From positions 1 through 64,000 of the forward strand of contig CALBKH010000089.1 in the NCBI GenBank assembly GCA_937892955.1: a stretch of DNA of 64,000 bases, given 5' to 3'. The notes under the pieces were generated by a model. That model was not told the DNA's origin. It saw nothing but the letters and a program-made list of their open reading frames with translations, and made no database searches. This DNA is from an uncultured Alphaproteobacteria bacterium (GTDB taxonomy: Bacteria > Pseudomonadota > Alphaproteobacteria > Rhizobiales > Ancalomicrobiaceae). A program made the position numbers and the translations under genes. This document shows, in pieces, positions 40,213-49,275 of the stretch (the first letter of the stretch is position 1; every line of letters starts with the position of its first letter).

Positions 40213-41076
40213 ATGAGCCGCATCGCCTATGTGAACGGCCGCTATCTGCCCCACGCCGCTGCGGCCGTGCACGTCGAAGATCGCGGTTTCCAGTTCGCCG
40301 ACGCCGTCTACGAGGTCTGCGAGATCCGGGACGGCAAGATCGTCGATCCGACCCTGCATTTCGAACGGTTGGAGCGATCCCTGCGCGAGTTGCGCATCGC
40401 GGTGCCGACGAGCCGCGCCGCGATGCTGGTGGTGATGCGACGCATCGCCCGCCTCAACCGCGTCCGCGACGGTTCGATCTACATCCAGGTGTCGCGCGGC
40501 CAGGCCCACCGAGACCACGTCTTCCCCTCGCCGGACGTGCCGCCGACGGTGGTGATGACCGCCAAATCGGTCGCCCGCGCCAAGGGTGAGGCGTTGGCCG
40601 AGCGGGGCATCGGGGTCATCACCGTCCCCGACAACCGGTGGGAACGGGTCGACATCAAGAGCGTGTCGCTCTTGCCCAACTGCCTCGCCAAGCAGGCGGC
40701 CAAGGAGGCCGGGGCGCGCGAGGCGTGGTTCGTCGACGGCGACGGTTTCGTCACCGAGGGCGGATCGACCAACGCGTGGATCGTCACCGCCGACGGTGTC
40801 CTCGTCACACGACCGGCCGAACACGGCATCCTGCGCGGCATCACCCGGACCATCACGCTGAAGGTCGCGGCCGATCTCGGGCTCAGGGTCGAGGAGCGAG
40901 CCTTCACGGTGGAGGAGGCGAAGCGCGCCCGCGAGGCCTTCGTCACCGCGGCCACCACCCTGGTGATGCCTGTCGTCACCATCGACGAGGCGACCATCGG
41001 CAACGGGATGCCGGGCTCGACCGCGCTGGCGCTGCGCCGGGCGTTCCACGATCGGACGGAGATGGTCGACATCTGA
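40213..41076 (+). CDS. Class IV aminotransferase, D-amino-acid aminotransferase-like
   Basis: A PLP enzyme of 287 residues. It has YVNGRYLPHAAAAVHVEDRGFQFAD at the N-terminus, DIKSVSLLPNCLAKQAA with the PLP-binding Lys, EGGSTNAWIV, and GILRGITR for phosphate binding. The sequence fits D-alanine aminotransferase (forming D-Glu/D-Ala) better than branched-chain or aminodeoxychorismate enzymes, but the group is hard to split by eye. It lies 36 nt after ntrX, the same position as in many Hyphomicrobiales genomes. Confidence 0.9.
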   Translation: MSRIAYVNGRYLPHAAAAVHVEDRGFQFADAVYEVCEIRDGKIVDPTLHFERLERSLRELRIAVPTSRAAMLVVMRRIARLNRVRDGSIYIQVSRGQAHRDHVFPSPDVPPTVVMTAKSVARAKGEALAERGIGVITVPDNRWERVDIKSVSLLPNCLAKQAAKEAGAREAWFVDGDGFVTEGGSTNAWIVTADGVLVTRPAEHGILRGITRTITLKVAADLGLRVEERAFTVEEAKRAREAFVTAATTLVMPVVTIDEATIGNGMPGSTALALRRAFHDRTEMVDI

Positions 41077-41197
41077 TATGTCGCTCAGCTGTGGCCGAGA
41101 TCACACGATCACCGGCGAAATGCACGAGATGCGCGATCTCGCGCCGTCGTGATGATGCGCTGCGCAAAGATCAGCCATCATTACGACTTCATGGGGA

Positions 41198-41225
41198 TTG
41201 CCGCGCTTTCGGGAGATCCTATCAT
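41198..41225 (+). promoter_or_regulatory. Possible hfq promoter
   Basis: TTGCCG (41198-41203) and TATCAT (41220-41225) are 16 bp apart, about 105 bp before the hfq start, in the A/T-rich 254-bp gap after the aminotransferase gene. Confidence 0.42.
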
Positions 41226-41266
41226 TTCCTCCAGAGCGTCGAGGTTTTCGTTCACCCCGAAAATCG

Positions 41267-41289
41267 ACCCACCAGAAGACGCGGTGGGT
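41267..41289 (+). promoter_or_regulatory. Leader hairpin and A-rich tract before hfq
   Basis: ACCCACC (41267-41273) and GGTGGGT (41283-41289) form a 7-bp stem with a 9-nt loop. It is followed by a very A-rich stretch that contains the weak ribosome site AAAAGG before the ATG at 41331. A structured, A-rich leader would suit the Hfq self-regulation known in E. coli, but it is an inference here. Confidence 0.35.
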
Positions 41290-41330
41290 ACCTCGTAAAG
41301 AAAAGCATATCGATAAAAAGGTCATAAAAC

Positions 41331-41570
41331 ATGGCGGACCGCGCTCCCAATCTCCAGGACACGTTCCTCAACTACGTTCGTAAGAACAAGACTCCCGTCA
41401 CCATCTTTCTGATCAACGGGGTCAAGTTGCAGGGCGTCGTGACCTGGTTCGACAACTTCTGTGTGTTGCTGCGCCGTGATGGACACTCGCAGCTCGTCTA
41501 CAAGCATGCGATCTCCACGGTGATGCCCGGCGGGCCGGTGCAGCTGTTCGAACCGGCCGAGGACGCATGA
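41331..41570 (+). CDS. hfq: RNA chaperone Hfq
   Basis: Hexameric Sm-like protein that pairs small RNAs with mRNAs. The 79-residue sequence has the Sm1 motif ([40 protein letters not shown]) and the Sm2 motif ([14 protein letters not shown]). The last residues are short and acidic. Its stop overlaps the hflX ATG, the usual hfq-hflX arrangement. Confidence 0.98.
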   Translation: MADRAPNLQDTFLNYVRKNKTPVTIFLINGVKLQGVVTWFDNFCVLLRRDGHSQLVYKHAISTVMPGGPVQLFEPAEDA

Positions 41571-43057
41571 CGAGGGGCGACATGCCCTCGAACGACATCG
41601 ACGACGACGAAGCCGGTCAGGAGCGGCGGAACGAGCGAGCCCGCAAGGGCGTCGCCCGCGACGCCGCGCCGACGCGGACCCTCGTCGTCGTGCCGTGGCG
41701 CACCGAGCGCCCGGCGCGCGGGGAGGGGGGCGAGATCGCGCCTCGCTCGCTCGACGCCCGCGTCGAGGAGGCCGTCGGCCTCGCCCGCGCCATCGAACTC
41801 GACGTGGTGGCTTCGCCCGCGGTGCGCATCGCCGAGCCGAAGCCGGCGACCCTGCTCGGCCAGGGCAAGGTCGACGAGTTGAAGAAGGCGATCGAGGACG
41901 AGAAGATCGAACTCGTCGTCGTCGATCATCCGCTTTCGCCGATCCAACAGCGCAATCTGGAGAAGACCTGGGGGGCCAAGGTGCTCGATCGCACCGGCCT
42001 GATCCTCGAGATCTTCGGCGAACGCGCCCATACCAAGGAAGGGCGGCTCCAGGTCGAGCTCGCCCATCTCACCTATCAGAAGAGCCGTCTCGTCCGCTCC
42101 TGGACCCACCTCGAGCGCCAGCGCGGCGGCTTCGGCTTCCTCGGCGGCCCCGGTGAGACCCAGATCGAGGCCGACCGGCGGATGATCACCGAGCGGATCG
42201 CCAAGCTCGAGCGCGACCTCGAATCGGTCGCCCGCACCCGGGCGCTGCATCGCAAGAACCGCAAGAAGGTGCCGCATCCGATCGTCGCCCTGGTCGGCTA
42301 CACCAACGCCGGCAAGTCGACGCTGTTCAACCGGCTGACGGAGGCGGACGTCTTCGCCAAGGACCTCTTGTTCGCGACGCTCGACCCGACGCTTCGAAAA
42401 GTGCGACTACCGCACGGCGGCGACGTCATCCTCTCCGACACCGTCGGCTTCGTCTCCGACCTGCCGACGACGTTGGTCGCCGCGTTCCGTGCCACGCTCG
42501 AGGAGGTGATCGAGGCCGATCTGATCCTCCACGTGCGCGACATCGCCCACGAGGACACAGGTCCGCAGGCGAGGGACGTCGAGAACGTGCTCTCCCAGCT
42601 CGGCGTCGATCCCAAGGATCGCGACCGGGTGATCGAGGTGTGGAACAAGATCGACAAGCTCGCTCCCGAGCACCGCGCCGACCTCCTCGCCGAAGGGGCG
42701 CGTCCGGCGCTCGACGAGCCGACGGCGATCCCCTGTTCGGCGATGACCGGCGACGGCGTCGCCGCACTCCTCGACCTGATCGAGGATCGCCTCAACCGCG
42801 ACCGCGCCGTCTTCCGCGTCGAGGTGCCGGTGGAGGAGGGCGAACTCGTCGCCTGGCTCCATCGCAACACCGAGGTGGTCGAACGCAGGGACGGCGAGGA
42901 GACGGTTTCGCTGCGCCTGCGCGTGCCCGAGAAGGCGCTGGACCATTTCCGCGCGCGGGCGGGGCGGTTCATCCGCGAGGTGCGGGGCAGGGTGGTGGAG
43001 CGCGCTTCGGCCGAGGAGCCGCGCGAAGCGAGCGGACCGTACGATCCGCTGGGCTGA
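41567..43057 (+). CDS. hflX: GTPase HflX
   Basis: Ribosome-associated GTPase that splits stalled ribosomes under stress. The 496-residue protein has the HflX N-terminal domain (about 40-200; [38 protein letters not shown]), [23 protein letters not shown], and the G domain: [31 protein letters not shown]. The ATG at 41567 overlaps the hfq stop. ATG 41582, with GAGGGGC just upstream, is an equally likely start and would shorten the protein by five residues. Confidence 0.96.
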   Translation: MTRGDMPSNDIDDDEAGQERRNERARKGVARDAAPTRTLVVVPWRTERPARGEGGEIAPRSLDARVEEAVGLARAIELDVVASPAVRIAEPKPATLLGQGKVDELKKAIEDEKIELVVVDHPLSPIQQRNLEKTWGAKVLDRTGLILEIFGERAHTKEGRLQVELAHLTYQKSRLVRSWTHLERQRGGFGFLGGPGETQIEADRRMITERIAKLERDLESVARTRALHRKNRKKVPHPIVALVGYTNAGKSTLFNRLTEADVFAKDLLFATLDPTLRKVRLPHGGDVILSDTVGFVSDLPTTLVAAFRATLEEVIEADLILHVRDIAHEDTGPQARDVENVLSQLGVDPKDRDRVIEVWNKIDKLAPEHRADLLAEGARPALDEPTAIPCSAMTGDGVAALLDLIEDRLNRDRAVFRVEVPVEEGELVAWLHRNTEVVERRDGEETVSLRLRVPEKALDHFRARAGRFIREVRGRVVERASAEEPREASGPYDPLG

Positions 43058-43093
43058 ACCGATCGGCGACTCCCCGACCTCGGAGGCACCGAC

Positions 43094-43300
43094 ATGGACG
43101 ACATCGGACGCTACGCTCTCGCTCGCCGCGATCTCGACCGCGGCGGATCGGAGAAGGTCCTGATCGTGACGGAACTGCCGGTCTCGCGCGCCCGGATGGA
43201 CCTCCTCGCGCTCGATCACGATCGCGTCGAGCTCGAGAACGATCCGTCCAGTCCCTATCGCTGGTTCGTGGTGCGGCTGGCCGACGACGAGGGGCGATGA
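43094..43300 (+). CDS. Small protein of unknown function (68 aa)
   Basis: The protein is not recognised. The frame has a perfect GGAGG 7 nt before its ATG and lies 36 nt after hflX on the same strand, so it is probably translated. The 68 residues are soluble and acidic towards the C-terminus, with a beta-rich look (KVLIVTELPVSRARMDLLAL and YRWFVVRLADDEGR). There is no signal peptide, membrane span or cysteine. The next frame begins in an ATGA overlap at 43297 but runs without a plausible end into the antisense autotransporter gene, so it is not called. Confidence 0.6.
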   Translation: MDDIGRYALARRDLDRGGSEKVLIVTELPVSRARMDLLALDHDRVELENDPSSPYRWFVVRLADDEGR

Positions 43301-43401
43301 GCCGTCCGGTTTCCGGGCCGGTCGCGCGCCTGTTCGTCGCCGACGAGCGCGGATGCATCCCCATCGCGCCGGCGCCCGAGCCGATCGCGGCGAGAGGCGC
43401 G

Positions 43402-43435
43402 CCGCGGCGGTCCTTTCGAAAAGGGCCGGCCGCGG
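43402..43435 (-). terminator. Long hairpin after the autotransporter gene
   Basis: CCGCGGCGGTCCTTT (43402 onward) pairs with AAAGGGCC-G-GCCGCGG (ending 43435) in a roughly 15-bp stem with one bulge and one G-U pair. It lies 20 nt past the stop of the minus-strand gene. Confidence 0.5.
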
Positions 43436-43455
43436 CAGGGCGCCGTCGCGGTCGA

Positions 43456-45327
43456 TCAGAACGGGATCTTCACCCGAACCCGTCCGGAGTGGGAGGTTCC
43501 GGCGCCGTCGTTGAGGGCGGCGCCGTAGGCCACGGTCAGCGACACCTTGTCGTCGATCGAAGCGTCGTAGCCGACCTTGAAGGTCAGGCCGCGGCCCACC
43601 AGATCGTCGGCGTTGCCGACGAACGGCTGCGCCGTGTTGCCGATGAAGCGGGCGAGCACGCCGTCTTGCTTCTCGTACAATGCGTGTTCGTAGCCGATCT
43701 CGCCGTAGGCCCGGCCCTTCGGGCCGATCAGATCGATCGGCGTGGACGCCCGTAGGCGGACACCGCCGAGCAGGGCCTCGGCGGAGCGGTCGCGGAACGA
43801 CATGGCGAGGAGTGCGGCGGTCTCGTCGTAGCCGGCGATGTCGGAGCGGACGTAGTGGAGGCGAGCCGAGGGAACCCACGTCACCTCACCGGTGCGAGCC
43901 ATGAAGCCGGACTCGACCGCGGCCGACCACTGCTTCGCCGAAGTCGAACCGGTGGCATCGAGCGGGCCGAAACCGGTGGCGCGCCGCAGATCGTCGAAGC
44001 CCATCCAGGAGGCGCCGAGGGCGCCGGACAGGAAGAACGCGTCGGCAGTGTAGTTGGCGTAGACGTCCGCGTCGAAGGTCAGGAGATCGGAGCGCATCAC
44101 GCCGCCCAGTCGACCGGCGCCGATGCCGAAGGATGCACCGAGCAACAGGTTCGACGACATCTCGCGATCGAGACCGATCCGCAGGCCGCCGGTGGTCTGG
44201 TCGTAACCGGCGACATCGCCGCGCGCACCCAACACGCTGCGACCGCCGGTCGCCATGACCCACAGGCCGTTCTGGCGCCGATACTGGCCCTCGCTGTAGC
44301 CGAGGGCGCGATCGAGCACGTCGTCGGCGGCGGCGAGGCGGCTACGCATCGCGACGTCGCCGAGCACGGCGACATCGGCGGCGGAGGCTTCGGGGGTCAG
44401 CAGCAGGGCGGCATAGACCGCGACCCACTGATGACCTCGCGCGGTCGGGTGCACGTCGTCCCAGAACAGGTAGCCGTTCTGCACGGCGGTCGAGCCGGTC
44501 ACGCAGGCGAGGGTGCCCAGACAGGAGTTCGTCACGTTGGAGAAACCGTAGGCCGCGGCATTGGCGCGGATGACGTTCAGCGCCGTGGCCAGATCCATCT
44601 GGACGATGTTGGTGTTCGGGTTGGCGATCGCCAACGTCTGCAACTGCGCCGCCAGCGTCTGATTGAAGGTCATCGAGGCGAGCGAACCGGCGCCGGCGGT
44701 CACCGGCGAACCGTTGTAGGCCGGCGTGGCCCCGAGATCGGGCAGGTTCGAGATGAGGATGCGCCCGGCGCCCGCGCCGGCCACCGCCTGGGTGAGGCTC
44801 GCCATGTCGGTCGCGGCGGCGATCGACGTCGACGTGATGCCGGCCGGGTTGGCGCCGGCGCCGGCGACGGTGAAGTACTGGAAGATGTTGTTGGCGCCGC
44901 CGAGCAGCGTCACCGTGTCGGCGGATCCGAAGGTGCCGCCGAGACCGAGAAAAGTCCCGAGCTGCGTCGGCAACGAGGGGATCGGGCCGTTCAGATTGAC
45001 CGCGTTGTCGGTCCGTGCGCCGCCGAAGGCGAGATTGACGTTGCCGTTCACCGACCCACCGAGGAACGGCTGGTTCATGGTCCCGGCGATCAACTCGGTC
45101 CAGACGGGGCCGTTGGAGAAGCGGCCGGCGTAATAGGGCGCCGGCGGGTTGCCGGTGACGCCGTGGAGGTTTCCGTTGTCGGAAAGACTGTCACCGATGG
45201 TGACGAAGCGCCCGCCGGGCGGCAACGTGACCTGCTGCGCTTCGGCGACGGTCGCCAGCGATGCCAGCGACAGAACCGCACCGAGAGCCGTCGAGACGCG
45301 CGAATACCGCCGAGCGACGCGATACAT
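43456..45327 (-). CDS. GDSL-family autotransporter esterase
   Basis: Surface lipase/esterase of the EstA type, 623 residues. A signal peptide (about 1-30, ending ATVAEAQQ) leads to an SGNH/GDSL passenger. Block I is FVTIGDSLSDNGN (Ser), block II the Gly of NLAFGGARTDN, block III the Asn of LLGGANNIF, and block V FWDDVHPTARGHQW (Asp, His). A C-terminal autotransporter beta-barrel (about 340-623, starting near RSRLAAADDVLDRALG) ends in an aromatic residue (RVRVKIPF), as outer-membrane barrels do. The start at 45327 gives a proper signal peptide; the upstream open frame does not. It lies antisense between hflX and mazG, unlike the usual housekeeping order. Confidence 0.92.
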   Translation of the reverse strand: MYRVARRYSRVSTALGAVLSLASLATVAEAQQVTLPPGGRFVTIGDSLSDNGNLHGVTGNPPAPYYAGRFSNGPVWTELIAGTMNQPFLGGSVNGNVNLAFGGARTDNAVNLNGPIPSLPTQLGTFLGLGGTFGSADTVTLLGGANNIFQYFTVAGAGANPAGITSTSIAAATDMASLTQAVAGAGAGRILISNLPDLGATPAYNGSPVTAGAGSLASMTFNQTLAAQLQTLAIANPNTNIVQMDLATALNVIRANAAAYGFSNVTNSCLGTLACVTGSTAVQNGYLFWDDVHPTARGHQWVAVYAALLLTPEASAADVAVLGDVAMRSRLAAADDVLDRALGYSEGQYRRQNGLWVMATGGRSVLGARGDVAGYDQTTGGLRIGLDREMSSNLLLGASFGIGAGRLGGVMRSDLLTFDADVYANYTADAFFLSGALGASWMGFDDLRRATGFGPLDATGSTSAKQWSAAVESGFMARTGEVTWVPSARLHYVRSDIAGYDETAALLAMSFRDRSAEALLGGVRLRASTPIDLIGPKGRAYGEIGYEHALYEKQDGVLARFIGNTAQPFVGNADDLVGRGLTFKVGYDASIDDKVSLTVAYGAALNDGAGTSHSGRVRVKIPF

Positions 45328-45609
45328 GAGTTCTTCCTCCCAACCGACGACTTCTTCTTCGACGTTCCCCGTTCGGGCGGGTCGTCCACTGTCGGCGGAG
45401 GAAGGATAGCGTCGCGCCGTCGCCACCGGAAGGCGCATTCTCGGCGCGGTCCGGTGCGTCGCAGAAAAAGCGGGAGCGTGGCCGCCGTGACACGTTTTCG
45501 GCGTCCGGCCCGGTCGGAAGCGCCGCGAAGACCGCTCGCCAGGGGGCGCGGTGTCCCGTTTTCGATGCCGAGCGGCGGCGGATGGACGCTCGCGACCGAT
45601 CGGGTCGCC

Positions 45610-46431
45610 TCACATCCCCTTCGCCTCGCCCCAGATCGCCTCCATCTCGTCGAGGCTCGCCTCGGCCGGGGTGAGGCCTTTTTCGGCGAGGCGCTTCTCG
45701 ATGTGGGCGAAGCGGCGACGGAATTTTTCGTTGGTGCCGCGCAGCGCCTTTTCGGGATCGAGCCGCAGATGGCGGGCGAGATTGGCGACGGCGAAGAGCA
45801 CGTCGCCGAGTTCGTCCTCCTGACGGTCCGGAGACGGGGAGGGGGCGTCGATCTCGGCTTCGATCTCGTCGAGTTCCTCGCGGATCTTGGCGAGGACCGC
45901 CTTCGGGTCGTTCCAGTCGAAACCGACGGTGCCCGCCTTCTCCTGCAGCTTCACCGCACGGGTCAGCGCCGGCATGCCGGTGCCGACCTCGTCGAGCAGG
46001 CCCTTCACGACCGGTGGATGGCCGTCGGCCGCCCGCCGCGCCGCCTTGGCGGCTTTCTCCTCGGCTTTGATCCGCGCCCAGGCGTCCTGGACGGTGGTGA
46101 CCGTCTTGCCCTCCTCGTCGGCGAAGACGTGGGGGTGGCGGCGGATCATCTTGGCGGTGATCGCCTCGACCACCGAGCCGAAATCGAAGGCGGACGCCTC
46201 CTCCGCCATGCGGGCGTGGAACACCACCTGGAGCAGGAGATCGCCGAGTTCGTCGCAGAGATCGTGGAGATCGCCGCGCTCGATCGCATCGGCGACCTCG
46301 TAGGCCTCTTCGATGGTGTAGGGCGCGATGGTCGCGAAGGTCTGTTCGAGATCCCACGGACAACCGCTCACCGGCGTGCGCAGTGCCGCCATGATCTCGA
46401 TCAGGCGGGAGACGTCACGGGAGGGTTTCAT
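45610..46431 (-). CDS. mazG: Nucleoside triphosphate pyrophosphohydrolase MazG
   Basis: Hydrolyses (d)NTPs to NMP and pyrophosphate, cleaning nucleotide pools and affecting ppGpp responses. The 273-residue protein has two tandem MazG domains. The first is LRTPVSGCPWDLEQTFATIAPY...EEAYEVADAI with DELGDLLLQVVFHARMAEE. The second is EKAGTVGFDWND...EELDEIEAEI with EDELGDVLFAVANLARHL. The EExxD-type helices in both bind Mg. It often follows hflX in this order of bacteria. Here an autotransporter gene separates them. Confidence 0.96.
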   Translation of the reverse strand: MKPSRDVSRLIEIMAALRTPVSGCPWDLEQTFATIAPYTIEEAYEVADAIERGDLHDLCDELGDLLLQVVFHARMAEEASAFDFGSVVEAITAKMIRRHPHVFADEEGKTVTTVQDAWARIKAEEKAAKAARRAADGHPPVVKGLLDEVGTGMPALTRAVKLQEKAGTVGFDWNDPKAVLAKIREELDEIEAEIDAPSPSPDRQEDELGDVLFAVANLARHLRLDPEKALRGTNEKFRRRFAHIEKRLAEKGLTPAEASLDEMEAIWGEAKGM

Positions 46432-46494
46432 GCGGGACCTCGGATCGGCGGGCGCTTCGGAGCGGTCCCGCGTCGCCGATTCGCGGCGTGCGGG

Positions 46495-47391
46495 TCACGG
46501 CGGATCGTAGCAGAGGCCCCAGCCGGTTCCCGCATACCAACAGCGCCTCGGATCGACGGCGTCGCCGGTGACGAGGCTCCGGACCCGACCCCAGCCGCCG
46601 CGCCGGAACGCCTGATCGAGCAGGTCGCAGTCGACGCACGAGGTGCGCGATGGGCCCTCGGCATAGACGAAACCGCAGCGATCGAGCGTCCGCGCCGCGA
46701 AACCGGCCTCGGTTCGCTCCACCAGGAGGCCGACGCCTTCCGCGCCGTGCCAGCGGCGCGCGTGTGAGAGCGCGCCACGCGGCGCGCACAGGGGAAAGAG
46801 CAGGCGACCGCCGGGCGCCAGCCGGTCGAGCCAGGCCGGGGAGGGGGTGGCGATGCCGTAGGAGACGTAGACGATGTCGGTCTCGTCGCGCGGCCACGCC
46901 TCGCCGTTGCCGACCACGACCTCGACCACGGGCCCCTCGGGGAGCGCCTTGGCCAGCGCCCGCCGAGCGATGTCGGCGAGGTCGCGACCGATCTCGATCG
47001 CCGTCACCCGCGCCGCCGGGCCGGCGAGACGCGCCAGGATCGCGGTGTAGTAGCCGGTGCCGGCGCCGATGTGGACGATCCGCTCGCCCGGCTTCACCGC
47101 CAGCGTCGAGATCCAGCCGGCATGGAGCGACGGGCTGCCGTTGTTGACGCCGCGCGCCTGATCCAACGCCACCAGGACGTCGCGATAGAGCGCCGCCGGG
47201 TCGCAGGTGCGCTCGACCGCCGTCTCGCCGTAGATCGCCCAGGGGGCTTCGGGGAGGAAATCCTCGCGGGCGAACTCGGCCATCGCCGCTTCGAGCGCCG
47301 GATCCTCGACGCCGGCACGGGCGAGCATCTCGCGGGCGTAATCCTGTCGCAACTTCGCCGTGACGTCGTGGCGGACGGGCATCTCCGTCAT
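46495..47391 (-). CDS. PCMT-like SAM-dependent methyltransferase
   Basis: Related to protein-L-isoaspartate O-methyltransferase, 298 residues. The N-terminal part has VNNGSPSLHAGWISTL, and the SAM-binding motif is ERIVHIGAGTGYYTAILARLAG, with TAIEIGRDLADIAR and IVYVSYGIATPSPAWLDRLAPGG. It is longer than the classic repair enzyme (about 210 residues). The extra C-terminal 80 residues include a Cys pair (SCVDCDLLD). Whether it repairs isoaspartate or methylates another target is unclear. The ATG at 47391 follows AGGAGATGATCG. It is 63 nt upstream of mazG on the same strand. Confidence 0.82.
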   Translation of the reverse strand: MTEMPVRHDVTAKLRQDYAREMLARAGVEDPALEAAMAEFAREDFLPEAPWAIYGETAVERTCDPAALYRDVLVALDQARGVNNGSPSLHAGWISTLAVKPGERIVHIGAGTGYYTAILARLAGPAARVTAIEIGRDLADIARRALAKALPEGPVVEVVVGNGEAWPRDETDIVYVSYGIATPSPAWLDRLAPGGRLLFPLCAPRGALSHARRWHGAEGVGLLVERTEAGFAARTLDRCGFVYAEGPSRTSCVDCDLLDQAFRRGGWGRVRSLVTGDAVDPRRCWYAGTGWGLCYDPP

Positions 47392-47555
47392 CGATCATCT
47401 CCTCGCGCGGGATGAATCCTCGTGAATTCTAACAGGATCGGACCGATCTCCGCATCCGCAGGACCCCGAAAGGCCGCACCCGCCGTCGGCGGTCCGTGAT
47501 AGAAGGAGGCGCGCGCGATCGGCGCGACGGTCTCGAACCCGATCGCGAGGAGAAC

Positions 47556-47990
<435 letters not shown>

Positions 47991-48427
47991 CGATGGGCGC
48001 GGTGCGCCATCGCGGGCACGAACGCTCGCTCCACGGAGCCCGTCGACGTGACGATCACGACAGGAGGGCGGGAGAGGATCCGCCACCGCCCGGTGCGTCG
48101 GCCGCTTCGCGGGCGCCGGTGACGGGGCCGTCCGACGCGAGCCGCGAAAGTGTCGTGAATGATCCCCGAGAGCCGTCTCGTTTCATGGATCGACGATTCG
48201 CATAAGACGGATTATGGAATATAAAACGCCAGGTGCGGGGAACGACGGGCGCTCTTCGGCGTTCAGATCGCGGGCCGGCCGATCGTGCGGCCGAATCTCG
48301 AATTTCTTCGTGTCGTCCGTGGCTCGGCGCGTTTCCCTCGCACCGGCGGCGAAGATCCTCTCCCTACGTCGCCCGTGCGAGCCGGCGCGCGCCCGAGAGC
48401 CGCGCCCGCAGTCCCTTGCGGTTGGCG
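47991..48427. other. 437-bp gap between arfB and the MBL hydrolase gene
   Basis: No convincing gene is present. An A/T-rich island at about 48195-48235 (with TATAAAA) stands out from the GC-rich surroundings and could hold a promoter or a small RNA start. A 75-codon frame from 48214 has no ribosome site and is Arg/Ser/Pro-rich. Confidence 0.5.
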
Positions 48428-49240
48428 TCAGTCGACCTTGAAGGTGAACTCCAATCCATCCCAGGCCGGCTCGACGCCCACCGGCAGATGCTCGGCGAGC
48501 GTCTTGTAGTCGATGTCGGTGTGGAGATGGGTCAGGCAGGCGTGCGCGGGCTTCATCCGGGCGATCCAGTCGACCGCCTCGTCGACCGACAGATGGCTCG
48601 GGTGCGACTTCCAGCGCAGCGCGTCGAGGATCCACAGGTCGAGCTTGCCGATGAACGGCAGGCTGCGATCGGGAAAGGCGCTGACGTCGGGCGAATAGGC
48701 CACCGCGCCGAAGCGGAAGCCGTAACTGTCGACGTCGCCGTGGGTCTGGCGGAACGGGATGGCGGTGATCGGGCCGCCGTCGCCGTTGACGGTGAGCGTC
48801 TCGCCCTCGTGATAGCGGTGCTCCTTGAGGATCGGCGGATAGGCCGAACCCGGCGGCGTCACGAAGCAATAATCGAAGGTGGAGCGGACCCGCTTGGCCG
48901 ACACTTCGTCCATCCAGATGTCGACGAGATGCTGGCGATTGATGGCGAAGGCGCGCAGGTCGTCGATGCCGTGGATGTGGTCGGCGTGAGCGTGGGTGAT
49001 CAGCACCGCGTCGACCCAGTCGACATGCGCATCGAGCATCTGCTGGCGCACATCCGGCCCTACGTCCACCAGGACCCGCGTCGTCGCGCCGGTCGGCGCC
49101 GTACGGGTCACCAGCAGCGACGACCGCCGGCGACGGTTCTTCGGCTCGTTCGGGTCGCATCGGCCCCAGTCGTTGCCGATTCTGGGAGTGCCCGGAGACG
49201 CGCCGCACCCGAGGATGCGGAAGGTCATCGTGGTGCCCAT
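48428..49240 (-). CDS. Metallo-beta-lactamase-fold hydrolase (PhnP-like)
   Basis: A 270-residue zinc-type phosphodiesterase-like enzyme. It has ILGCGASPGTPRIGNDWGRC, LVDVGPDVRQQML, the metal motif ITHAHADHIHGIDD, and further ligands in FRQTHGDVDSYGFRF and the C-terminal HLHTDID. Its closest known group is PhnP (phosphoribosyl cyclic phosphodiesterase), but its position next to tatD-metG rather than phn genes leaves the substrate open. Two starts are possible (49240, with GAGGG upstream, or 49228). Confidence 0.88.
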   Translation of the reverse strand: MGTTMTFRILGCGASPGTPRIGNDWGRCDPNEPKNRRRRSSLLVTRTAPTGATTRVLVDVGPDVRQQMLDAHVDWVDAVLITHAHADHIHGIDDLRAFAINRQHLVDIWMDEVSAKRVRSTFDYCFVTPPGSAYPPILKEHRYHEGETLTVNGDGGPITAIPFRQTHGDVDSYGFRFGAVAYSPDVSAFPDRSLPFIGKLDLWILDALRWKSHPSHLSVDEAVDWIARMKPAHACLTHLHTDIDYKTLAEHLPVGVEPAWDGLEFTFKVD

Positions 49241-49275
49241 ACGGTTTCCCTCGCCTGTTGTCGCGGCGCTTGAAG

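Noticed and set aside
43297..43755. Frame starting in an ATGA overlap after the 68-residue gene
   Set aside because: It reads straight through the terminator hairpin and the antisense 3' end of the autotransporter gene, is Arg/Gly-rich and resembles no protein family.
48214..48441. 75-codon frame in the arfB-MBL gap
   Set aside because: No ribosome site, Arg/Ser/Pro-rich composition typical of GC-rich shadow frames, and it overlaps the 3' end of the MBL hydrolase gene.
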